A stretch of 64,000 nt of DNA from Agelas oroides (lineage: Eukaryota; Porifera; Demospongiae; Agelasida; Agelasidae). The stretch lies in NCBI GenBank assembly GCA_949130485.1, contig OX422192.1, positions 4,906,085 through 4,970,084 of the forward strand, read 5' to 3'. The position numbers were made by a program, and so were the translations under genes. The notes under the pieces were generated by a model that did no database searches, was not told the origin of the DNA, and was given only the letters and a program-made list of their open reading frames with translations. Shown piece after piece: positions 47,101-59,000 of this stretch. Every line of letters begins with the position of its first letter. The stretch's first letter is position 1.

Positions 47101-49928
47101 TTGATGGGGTTTGAACGAGTGCATCTTTCTGTCGAAATCAATGTGATGGATAAATAGGTCAAAAGTTCAATGTCACTGCCAATAGCCACTCTGTGAAAGC
47201 TTCTAATAACCCTGATTATGTGATCTATTATGACCATGTGCCTAGGCAACAGGCTTTTAGGCGTGCGAAAGCATGCATGCTGCAAACAACTGCGACTGGT
47301 AGGCATTTAAGCATGCCAAACTAAGGGGGGCTGGGGACATGCCCCCCCCCTTCCCCACCCACAAGAAAACTTTTCAAATTTAGGTGCTCTGAGATTGCTT
47401 CTGGTGGCTTCTGAGACATTTGCTAACACCTTTAATAATCCAGCTAGCTTCAGCAGATTAGATATGTATCAGTTATTAATTGCATGGTGCTCTTCCTTAG
47501 TAACTGACATAGGCAACTTGTCACAGGGATCGGGATGTACCAAAGCTGTAGCTGTAGTGGCACCAGGCACCAGAGAGTCAACTGCTGCCAGGTCAGTACC
47601 TCCCGGTCCTGTGTCAGTCTCCAACTCAGAACTAGTACAGGTGCTATCCCCATCACTCAATTAGAAAGGGGCAGCGGAATGGAGCGTAGAAAATTGTGCA
47701 TTGTTAGCTACGTCGCACTAAACTTTTGTTCAGATAAAGCCTTCTGATAAAGCTTTGTATCAGAAGGCGGGCTGCGAGTGACAGACAGCAGGATGTACGC
47801 CGGCTTCAGGTACGCGCCAGGCATGACCGCTCATACATAGCACGGATTCCCCTGCTGGGGTTACAATGATGTCATGCATGTAATGTGATGTACATACCCG
47901 TCCATGTTGTGTTATCATCCTCACAGTACCCATAGATAAACTGGGAGCCATTCAGAGAAACATAGGCAACCTCCACAGGTTCAATAGATGTGGGACCTGC
48001 AAAGACAGTGAAGATGCAGCAGCTAATATAAACAATTGCCTTATTCAGCTTTGGTTGGTACCTGTATACACAACAGATCCTGTAGATGTTAGACCCAGTA
48101 CCGTACTATACATACCTCTTTCACCACAGTTATTAATCACAGAGCTATTTCTGTATTTCAGGATTCGTGGGTTTGTTGGAAGTCGTGTTCCATTCTCATT
48201 AAATCCAACAGGACCCTGTAGAAAGGAGTAAAATTTTATTTCACAAGAAAATTTTTGGAACCAGTGTGCCCAGTACTTGATTTGTGTATAATGTAGTACT
48301 ACCATTTCATGCAGCCACAAATCCAGCAAATGTTAAGTATAAACACTGTCGTTTGATAAACCTACCCATGAAATGGAAGTGTCAGTTCAGGAAACCATTG
48401 ATGAACCTGACCTATAAACTATAAGTCTGTCATTTCAGTTAATCTAATGTGACACCTAGGTATTAACTGCATGGGGGTCCGTGCCATTTCAACATACCGA
48501 GACACCTATAAATCGAAAGTTTGTGTCATTCAGTTGTGCCTGGATCTCTTGAGATATATTCCTTGCTGTTGTTTGGTAGTTGAAATTGTCCAATGAGAGA
48601 CCAAGATCTTGCAATGGGGAAAGGGCACTGTGGGGAAGAGACAATACACTATAGATGTGCTAGGTGGAGCCTCACTGTGTTGCCAGGTGACCGGCCAGTT
48701 GTATCAAACTATCACATTATCTTTATATCATCACAAGCAAAGCAACCGCACCCCAAGATGCTCATAGGAGGTTAGTGCTGCAGGTTTACCTTGGCTCGAA
48801 CACTTTAGAGTTCAGTGCTATACATAGGTGAAATCTTTGTTAGGCTTTAGGAAAACAAAGTTCACTGCTACTTAGCTACAAGACCTGAAGTAGAAAGCCT
48901 TAGAGTTCAGAGTTTTGTAGTTTCTTAAAAAAGCTTTACCCTCAAGGGAGGAGCCAGACATCAGTTTATCAATAGTGAATAGCAAGGCACGCCTTCACCT
49001 GCTTTATACTCGCGCGTTACGTGCGTAATATTAGCCAGAAGCACGGTAGCGCGCTCAATACACGTAGCAATGATTTTATACGTAGGTATATTGAACGTGT
49101 GACGTCATGTAAGCGGAAAAATCGCTTCGGGAGTCGCTGTGAGGGGTGACGGTAGTGTAGCTGGTGAAGGGAGAGTTGTTGGTGTACCAAACTTTCATTC
49201 CTGGGGTAAGTGCACCATGCCATTAACGAATATCAACTCAGATTGGATGTCCAACGCTTCCTCTGGCCTGTGTATTATATTGTTATATTAATTAATTATT
49301 TACGCGGGGCCTTTAAGTTGCATCTTGGGGTGTAAAATGATGTATGCATTATCTGTTGTTAGGTGATTTACAGGTTAACTGCAAAGGCCAGAGTCCAGAG
49401 AGCATCATAGCTATGGTACGCAGTGTGTTCAAAGCTGTACTTAGAACTATTCAGCCGCTGTCTGTAAAGTTTGAGAAACTCCTCAGCCGTCTGTGATTAA
49501 AGGAGAGGAGATGCATGGAGAGGCAAAAAGGAGAAAAGGGCAGATGAGAAATTGGGAGAGCAAAGTGGGAAAAAGGAAGTTGAAAATGTTTGAGACATAT
49601 TGCCTTCACATGCATGTTCACCAAAGCACAACTTACACACATTCCCACTCACCAAAGATACATTGGTGGGTGCACTCTTATTATCAGCTGTTGGAAACTG
49701 TTGTATTGCAATTGTTCTCTCCAGTAGCCTTTCCAACTCATCATCAGTACAGTTGACCTCATTGTCTTGTGCTACATCAGCCATCCACCATTGTTTGTGG
49801 TACCAGCCAAGAGTGATCCAGATGTAACCATGGTAATAGTGAGTGGGGTCCTCCTCCCCTTTCACAGCCTTTGCGGGTGTGGTGTGTGTGGTGTGTGTGT
49901 GTGTGTGGTGTGTGTGGTGTGTGTGTGT

Positions 49929-50021
<93 letters not shown>

Positions 50022-53000
50022 ATGTGTACATGTATGATTAAAAAGAAATGTAGGCTAGTGTGGGGCGAGATCAGGACAACATGAGCAATCACGTAGCTAA
50101 TGGATAATGAAGGATAAAGTAGTAACTCACAGCACACATGACTCTTCGTGCATGTTGGGCATACATGTTAAGAAAGTAGACACGGATCTCAGGAGTCTGT
50201 AAATGGAATAAAGAGTGTATCAGGTATGCATTGTAAGTTTTTGGGCATGCATCATAACTTAACCAATGTCCATATTCACAACAAGATGTGACACAGTTGA
50301 GGAAGTATGTACAGTGTAGTTAGATATTGGTTTACATCTGCCAAATGTGATGTTAACGCTGTTCCATGACACAGCGGAATTACTAGCGAATGCATTTCCA
50401 CAATTTCATCTGTAGATAACATAATTTTGATTAGGCAGTAGAAGCAATGTGAAAATGGCTAACATGGAGAACTTTAGCCAGTTGCCTTCTTTGAAGGAGA
50501 AATGCATGCGACAAGACAGACATGGACCTTACTAATAGACTTCTCTTGCATTCTTACTTGTGAAGCTGTTTTCCACCCCAAGCACTCTGGGTGTACGAGT
50601 AAGTGATGGAAGAGTGTTTATTGCCCTTGCTGTCCCTCTGAATGATGTGGATCGGTTTTGGTGGGTCTGGCTGGTGAGACCTTCTGGTTTCTGGTTGCTG
50701 TCATCTCTAATGTGGATGATAGATGTAGCAGATCCCAAGGAAATTACATGGAGGTGGCAGCTCCTGTCCATAGACTATAAGCATAAGTGCAAAGGATGTC
50801 TCACATGGAGAGGAGAGAGTCTGGTTGAGTTCCCTATGGACACGTGATCTACACGGCCATGTACCATGCTCACAGCTAGCTAGCTAGGTAGCATACCGTA
50901 CGTAGATCAAGAGATGGATATAAAGACATTCTTTGTAACTCAAGATAGAGAGAAGTCTACTGATTCAGTCGAAGGAGCAGTAGCCAGGAGTGCATTGATT
51001 CAGTCAAAGGAGCAACAGCCCAGGAGTCATGGGTGCATGGGTGGGCACATCATAAGTTTTGTGCATGCTTCCCCCCACCCCCCATAAAACAGCTCTAACC
51101 ATCATGACAGGTTTTAGGCAGCTGTAGATCAACTTGCATTGACCGTTTCACACTGAACTTTTTGTGTGCACAAAGCAATGCTACCAATGCTTGTGAATGC
51201 ACATCTATCCGTGCGGTGGTGTTATTTACTCTGCTACTACTGTAAAACTCCACGTGCATTACCCAGCAGTACAAAACCTCTGCTCCACAAAATTTATATG
51301 CCCATATGGATTTCTGGAAAGCTAGCGATTCTACTGGATAATTGATGCTATCAATGAATAGTACAGACCTAATTGGCCACACAAGTATTGTAGCATGGAC
51401 AGATCTTAATGGTTCATCATGGCCATACCATTTCTCTAGTAAGGGATGTGACTTGCAAGTTTATTGTGCCATCCACATTGAAACACACAGATGGACTACA
51501 GGCTGTAACATACATACGCTCTGACACTACACAACTCACAAAGAGTAGGTCTTTGGTAGCCACATTTTCTTCAGATTGAAAGAGAATGGTACCACTCATG
51601 TCCAAAAAGATCCCAGCATTCCTAAGATTATGCTCAATCAGCTGTGTGGTCTGATTGAATGTGGGAATTTTGTTATTACATACTTCTATGTACATTCTGT
51701 AAACACTCTGTAAACATATACTTACAGAGGTGAACAGTGATTCATCCTGGGTTATGATCTTAAGTTGCATCCATCCATAGTGCATCACAACAGCTACAAT
51801 AGACTGGGCAAGGTTGTCATTTGAAGGATAGGTGCGCCAGAAGTTGGGGAATCTCGTCCTATCATTGAGGGATGAGGTAGCAGAAGCATAGGAAAGCTGT
51901 ATGTGTGTGTGTGCAGAGTTAGGTGAAAACATCACTCTCCAGCAGTGAGATTTGGTATCATGGCACAGTGGCGTAGGAACCGTAGCGGCCGTAGCGGCTT
52001 TGGCCGCTACACTTTTTAGGCCGGAAATTAATATTCATAACCTGCTAAAGTTACTATAATATCTAAAGCTAGCCTCGTTCCCTGGGAACGAGCCTAAGCT
52101 CAAGCAGCCTCTTCGTTACACGAGTCTCATATGCAGTTACATGCGTACATTTCCGCTTAAAGTACACTACAAAACAATCAAAATCTTGGCAGTGAGATGG
52201 CTTGGTACGAGGCTAGTGCACATTTTCACAGAGACTACCACAAGCGACGAAAGCTGGGCGGTCTCCTGGGAACAACGACGAAGTCAGTACGTATAATCTT
52301 ACTGTTTTCCAAATGTTTTACTGGACGGTTGGGAAGGTCTGAAAGCTTATACCCTTGAAATTCTAATTGACAACTTCTGGAGTTTGGAAGCCAGCCCATT
52401 TATAGCAATCATGTGCATTTGATGATTTTCATGTCTACAGTCATTCTCACTACATCAGTCATTCTCGCCTCTCCACTCATTCATTTTAAAGATTGCCACT
52501 TTATTGCTGCATAGCTACAGCAATTGTTTAACCCAGAAAATGTGCTGATTTATAAATTTTTCACTGGACAAACTGACAAACTGACAGACGAACAAAAAGC
52601 GATTGCTTACCCCCTTCGTGCATCCAGACGCAGGGTAATAACCATGGCTGCACTCTACTATCTATGTTAAAACCAATATCAACCAATCCTACATGTAGTC
52701 ATGTTGTATCATGCACCTGCACAATCTAACATCCAATAGATATGGAACTTACTAATGGATGGACATACGAACACATCACAATATCCATCGACTACACATA
52801 GTGCATGTGGGTCACTCGAGCTCAACCCCATGTAATGTCCTAGAGTTATAGGATTACCTGTGTGATGTTCCAGTGATGGATGATCTCTGCAACTGGTTGT
52901 GTAGCAACGGAGCACCCACAGCCCAGCACTGCCAATTTTGGAGGCCATCTGGTTATCATGTGGAAGAAGCTATCAAGAGACTGGGTTCTGTCACACTGAA

Positions 53001-56000
53001 GTATGCATGGTGTGTGCATGTTGTGTGATTGAGAGGGAAAGATGCATGTGTTTACATGTGTGTCATCTTCTGCATATACCCAGAGTATTGTAAGAACCGG
53101 TGAACACATACGTACTGCTGGATGTAAATGTAGTTTAACCCTTGTACTGGTAGGTATGATTCACATGTAGCCAGTGGCGTAGCGAAGGCCGGGCCTGGCC
53201 GGGCACGTGCCCGGCCAAAGCACCATGTTCGTCCCGCTCATGGGGGAGTCATGCGATCTCGCGCGAAGCACGTGCGAGCGCTAGTGTTGTTAGCAATGGT
53301 TAAGGGTGCCCAGCCAATACCAATGACCTGGCTACGCCACTGCATGTAGCTCTTTGGATATTGCCCATAACCTGTTCAAGTTTAGATCATAGCTAGTAGC
53401 AGTTAGTGAGTTCAATAATGGCCAACTTTATCTCTTTCTAGCTCACTCCCATGCGACCTCTCACATCCCCAGCTTTCATCATTTGCAGTATGAAAAGCAG
53501 AGGCTTCAAGTGATGGAATCCGAGAGCCTGGGAACAAGGCTAGTTCCCTTAATTAAGCAGCATGACCTGGTGAGTTGTAATACTAAACACATTTACGCCT
53601 TTAGCTGGAATTTGTTTAATAATGCTTGAGCTTTGATTTGTGGCAGAAAAATCTCCAGTTCCATTTTCAGCTCTTAGTGTTGGTTGAAGAGATTAGTATG
53701 TTTCTCTCACTAAGGGAAGTCATATGGTGCCACATTGAGTCATCCGGTGGCACATGACTTCCTACAAGCTGTATGAGTGCTTGCTCCTATAGGGAAGTGG
53801 CACATACTGAGGTGCGGAATCGGAAGTACGGTAACTGAAGTACGGAAATGGAAGTACGGAAGCGGGAATAGGTGCTAGTGCCTTGCCGACTCAGGACTTA
53901 TGGTCATAGGGGGTAACTGTCTTCAAGTGATGTATCTGTGAGAACCAGATATGGAGATTCTAGGGAGCACTAACACAGTCGTTTAGCTGCTATAGCATGA
54001 CCTGGTGAGTGTAATTTTGCCTTGGTCTCGTTCCGAGACTATGCATGTGTAGTAGTTGTGCAAAGGTTGAGCCACTGGCAAAGATTTTCAGCAAGAAGTC
54101 ATGAAAATGCTCACATCTGTATCACTGTCACGAGAACGTCAGGAGCATAGAATCAGTGTTTGTGTGTGTGTGTAGTTGGCCTACTCATGGTGGCATCATG
54201 CATAACCAATGTTAGCAACGCTTGCTGGAGCCAGAGATCACAGGATCTGGTGTCATCGAGGATTGCATCTGGCAAGGGTTGTGTCCGGCTGGACGCTATC
54301 TGCTAGTGAATTGCATCCGCCTGGACTAGCAGAAAGTGTCTGGTTTTGCAGATTCTGTTCACTCGACCGAGTTAAATGTCTGAAGGCGCATGTTATGATG
54401 AAGACAACACTATTCAAAACCTATGGAGACAAAAACCAGCCACATATGGTGAGTGATTTGACCAAGCTGAGTGCCTGAGCCACAAGAGTATGAAGTCTTC
54501 TTGTGCTACCTGCATGCAGGAGGGTGCCCACTACCTGTAGTGTACTTACCTGGTGGAGTCAGCAACGGAAGAAAATTGGAACTGAAGTTTGTCTTGTAGC
54601 TATCCTAATGTAGTGCTAGCATTACATGTTCATGGTCATTTTAGTTACATGCATACAAACCTAGGCCTGTCATTTTACTAAATTTTGAGGCATAACTTGT
54701 TTAGCAGATAGAGAGGAGAGTGAAACACTTCGTGTAGCTAGTGGCAAACTAAATACTATTATAAATAGTATTATAAATAGCTCGAGTGTGCTATCATCTG
54801 CTATTTTGCGTTATAGAGGCGCATTGGTATGGTAGATTAAGCTGACGAAGGTTTACTGAAACGTTCTGCATTGTTGTTGCTATTTTATGCTATGTCAAGC
54901 TAAAGAACTCAAAAAATCATCTGCTGTGGGAAATATCTTCCTGGTTGACATCAATTGCTTGCATAAAATATTTGGGCACACTTCATCTGCTAACAGATAG
55001 TGTTCGGGTGGATCCCATCCACTATATAGCAGATTATGTCCGCACCTCAGACACTATCGTGCGAAAGCGGATACAATCTGCTAGCATATATCAGGTCCGG
55101 GGTGGACACTATCCCAATCCACTGTGACACCGGCTCTCACATTGCTGGGAGACAGTCACCATTTGCCTACAGCTATATACAAGACATCAACACACAAAAT
55201 TGTGGGTCAGTAAGGCACTGTACACCGATATAGGTGGCTTTCCTTCTCACTTGCATACTGTGTTGAGGATTCCACACTTCATTTTCCACTTGCTCTGCTC
55301 CAACTCAGATGAGACTATACCTAAGTATTGGTGTTTATTTCCGCTCTAGCTCTTGTTCTGGAGTACTGTACATTCTCATTACCTACTATAGTTTTGTTTC
55401 CTGACTATTTTTCATTTTCCCCGCCACAACTGGGAGCGTGAGTGTGTATTCATGTTCCTATGGGGTGCCATATGTCAAAATATTCAATTGGAATACATGG
55501 CACTGGGAATTCGGATTAGTTACCGTACCGGTAAGGTAAGGGTTAGGGTTGGGCAGGTGAACAGGGTTTCTGGTGCCGTATATTCCAATTGGTCCCAAGA
55601 TACAATTGTTATATATCATGACATTTAGCTATATATCATGATATTTAGCTATATATCATGATATTTAGCTATATATCATGATATTTACTTATATATCATG
55701 ATATTTAGCTATATATCATGATATTTACTTATATATCATGATATATCTTTGCTCTGGTTTCTGGTGCCGTATATTCCAACTGGTCCCAAGATACAATTAT
55801 TCTATCTGTTATGTATCATGATATTTAGCTATATATCATGCTGTTTACTTACATAATTATCTTGATATTTGCTTTAGAAGTTTCATGTTTGCTATATAAC
55901 GTGATATTTATAAAGATCATTATCTTCTGGCTATTTTGACATATGGCACCCCATATGTTCCCAGTAGTTATGCAGGGGCGGCGGAACCGGTCCGGCTGGT

Positions 56001-59000
56001 CCGGCCAAAGACGGACCACTTTTCGGCGATCAAGTAATCAATATTCAAACGGTATAGTCTAAGTTCACCCGCTTTGAAACGGTTTCCGGTTACGTCACCT
56101 TAATAACTATTTATAATCCGTCGCGCACCTGATTAAATATGGTTCCTGTTAGGTACAGGCCGAATGCCGCATCTGGTGGGTGGAGCTATGGGCGTGACCT
56201 TATGTCATGACATGATGACATGTGAAGGGGATACACCCGGTTTGATATCATCTTATTAAATATTCATAAGACATTTTAACGCTTCGCGCTGGCGTTGCAT
56301 GACTGTTGTACTTTGACCTCGACTGCTGACTTTTGCTTGCTTGGCAAGGCACACAGCCAACTGTTCTACAGCTCTTCCTAAGGTATTCAGTAGAGATTTA
56401 CAAGTGTACCAATGCATCAGAACTCATAAGTTGACAAAACTCAGCTGCATAAATTATGTCCTACTCTGGTACATGTACACATAGCTACTGAAGTTCCTGA
56501 GACTTTCCATCCTGGGGCGACAGGCCTGTGTTTCATGATAAAGGTTTGGTTGGTGACATTGATAGGATTAACTAGTACATGTAATCCTGATCAAGGCAGT
56601 AAATAGTCTGGGGACTAACATCACTACTTCTATTATGTCGAATAATGGAGAAATTCTCATTCTTACTGGTTTTTATATCTACGTGTATTATTAAATCAAA
56701 GTGCTCATGTGCATGTTTTGGTCTGCATAAAATTGCTCAGGCCTCAACCTGACCTGCCTGACTGCTTGTTATGGCCATGTAAGGCCCCAATTCGTTGATT
56801 ATTAGTTTCTCATCAGCCACCCACATGGATTTCTGAGATAGAATTTATCACCGCTATTTTTATTTTCGTAAAAGATACTTACTAGCGACGTAAGAACGAA
56901 GAAAGTGTAGTGATGAACGCAACGCCAACAAACGTGTCTCTCTACTGCACAGCATCCAAAAGAACCCTTCTACAACGGCGTATAATGAGCGTTGATCCTC
57001 CTGGCATCATGTTCGTTGAGTTCTTCTGTGAGAAATATCTGTCGGCTATGGATAAATACATAATGGTAATACCCGCCTGCCCGCATTGGGTGCAGATAAA
57101 ACACCTGATGAGAAACTAAAAATCAACAAATTGGGACCTAATGTTTGCATCTTAACAACCATGTGACTGTGTGTTTCTTAGAGGTATTGCAGAGAAATGG
57201 GTATGATTTACAGCTGTCACTGAAAGCAGAAGGCTTGAGCATCAATTTCAGCAATGTGGCTACAAGTAGTGATGTTAGTCCCCAGATTTATGCTTATCCA
57301 CAATCTCTGATGTCTGGTGGTTTGATTCAATATTCTTGTCACTAGGATGCTTCCCAACCAGAATATCGGATGGCCAAAAAAATCAAAGAGTGTATAATCA
57401 ATAGTGACAAAGAGTGAACTGCATGCATCAGTGCTCCATTCTTAATTTGCTGGACATACCTTCTTGACAAGGAATTTGAGTCAAGCCACCAGACATTCTT
57501 CGTTGGGGGGCGTGGATGGCTCGCATTTGCCTATTTACTGCCTTGACCAGGAATACATGCACGTTTTTTTATCATCTCTGAGAAGTTGGAAGTACTAAGT
57601 GAATTAGTTAATCCTGTCAATGTCACCAACCAAACCTTTATCATGAAACACAGGCCTGTCGCCCCAGGATGGAGAGTCTCAAGAAATTCAGTGGCTATGT
57701 GTACATGTACCAGAGTAGGACATAAATTTATGCAACCCAAATGGACTCCTGCTGAGTTTTATGTCAACTTATGAGTTCTGACGCATTGGTACACTTGTAA
57801 ATCTCTACTGAATACCTTAGGAAGAGCTGTAGAACAGTTGGCTGTGTGCCTTGCCAAGCAAGCAAAAGTTAGCAGTCGAGGTCAAAGTACAACAGTCTTG
57901 CAAGCCAGCGCAAAAGCGTCTTACGAATATTTAATTAGACGATGTAACCGTGGGTGTATCCCCTTATATGTCATCATGACATATCACGCCCATAGCTCCA
58001 CCCACCGGATGCGGCATTCGACCTGTACCTAACAGGAACCATTATAATCCGTCGCGCTGTCGTAAGTTAAATACATTAGACCATACTGCATGGTGGCCGT
58101 CTGAAGCGGCTTGTTGGCTAAATGGTTAAGGGTTAGAGTTAGGGCTAGTGTTAGGGTTAGGGCTGGGGTCGGGGAATGTATGTAGTACAGTGGAGTAGGA
58201 ACCGGGGGGGCCGGGGGGGCCACTGCCCCCCCCCCCCCCCCAATAATCCAACAGGGGGGCCTGCCCCCCCCAATAATCAGGCTCCATGTTATAGTATATA
58301 ATATACTATATCATGCATGCTGATTATTATATAACCCTAACCCCACCCCTCCCAATACACCTTGGCCCCCCCAATCCAAAATTGGTTCCTACTCCACTGT
58401 AGTACTTCCTTTTTTTTCTCTCTGGTCTTACAAAATGTGATGAACATCTTTGCTTCGGTAGCCTCTTATGAATATTTAATAAGATGACGTAACCGTTTCA
58501 AACCGGTGAACTTAGTCTATCCCATATTCAAACGGTGCAGCGCACTGAAAGTTTTTCACTAAACTTGACACATTATATAATTATCATGATTCCTTGCACT
58601 ATACTAGCGTCCCACCCCGCGTGTATTGACTGCATACGCATCTTCATGCTGAGACCTCCTTCCTGACAGTTCAATTAACGAAGGTAAACAAATTTTTCGC
58701 ACTGCGCGGCCTCCATATTAGGAGCCGGACCACTCTTCAGCTGTTTCCGCCGCCCCTGTTGTGCATGTACACTGTTACATTTAGTCGCACAATGGGCCAT
58801 GGTGTGACTACTGTAACAGTGTACATGCACCAGATTCTGAAAGATAGAGCTACTATTAGTAGTAAAGAACACAGCATAAAAACTATAGAGACTGGTAATG
58901 GTGCGTCACACATAATTACACATAATTTTTGCCACAGCTACCTGCGAATCTCCAACGAAGAGGGTAAGTTTGTAGTTGGGTAACACATCGGCTCGACTGT

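Larger units (their letters stand above)
52996..58941 (-). other. Receptor intron 1, 5.9 kb, filled with mobile elements
   Basis: It holds the hAT-like MITE at 53172, the 55459-55954 element, and the 2.8-kb composite 55973-58758 with its nested MITE. The stretch 53350-55450 shows nothing recognisable beyond foldback-like ends near 53516 and 54022. Confidence 0.6.

Noticed and set aside
49040-49210. Extra receptor exon in intron 7
   Set aside because: It follows an AG and is open in one frame, but there is no consensus donor, no resemblance to the family, and exons 7 and 8 already join in phase without it.
50532-50771. Minus ORF with FRGTARAINTLPS, resembling the end of a LINE polymerase protein
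   Set aside because: Only a dozen residues of loose resemblance; insufficient to call.
58130-58165. Telomere-like TTAGGG repeats
   Set aside because: Only three or four irregular copies inside a transposon arm.
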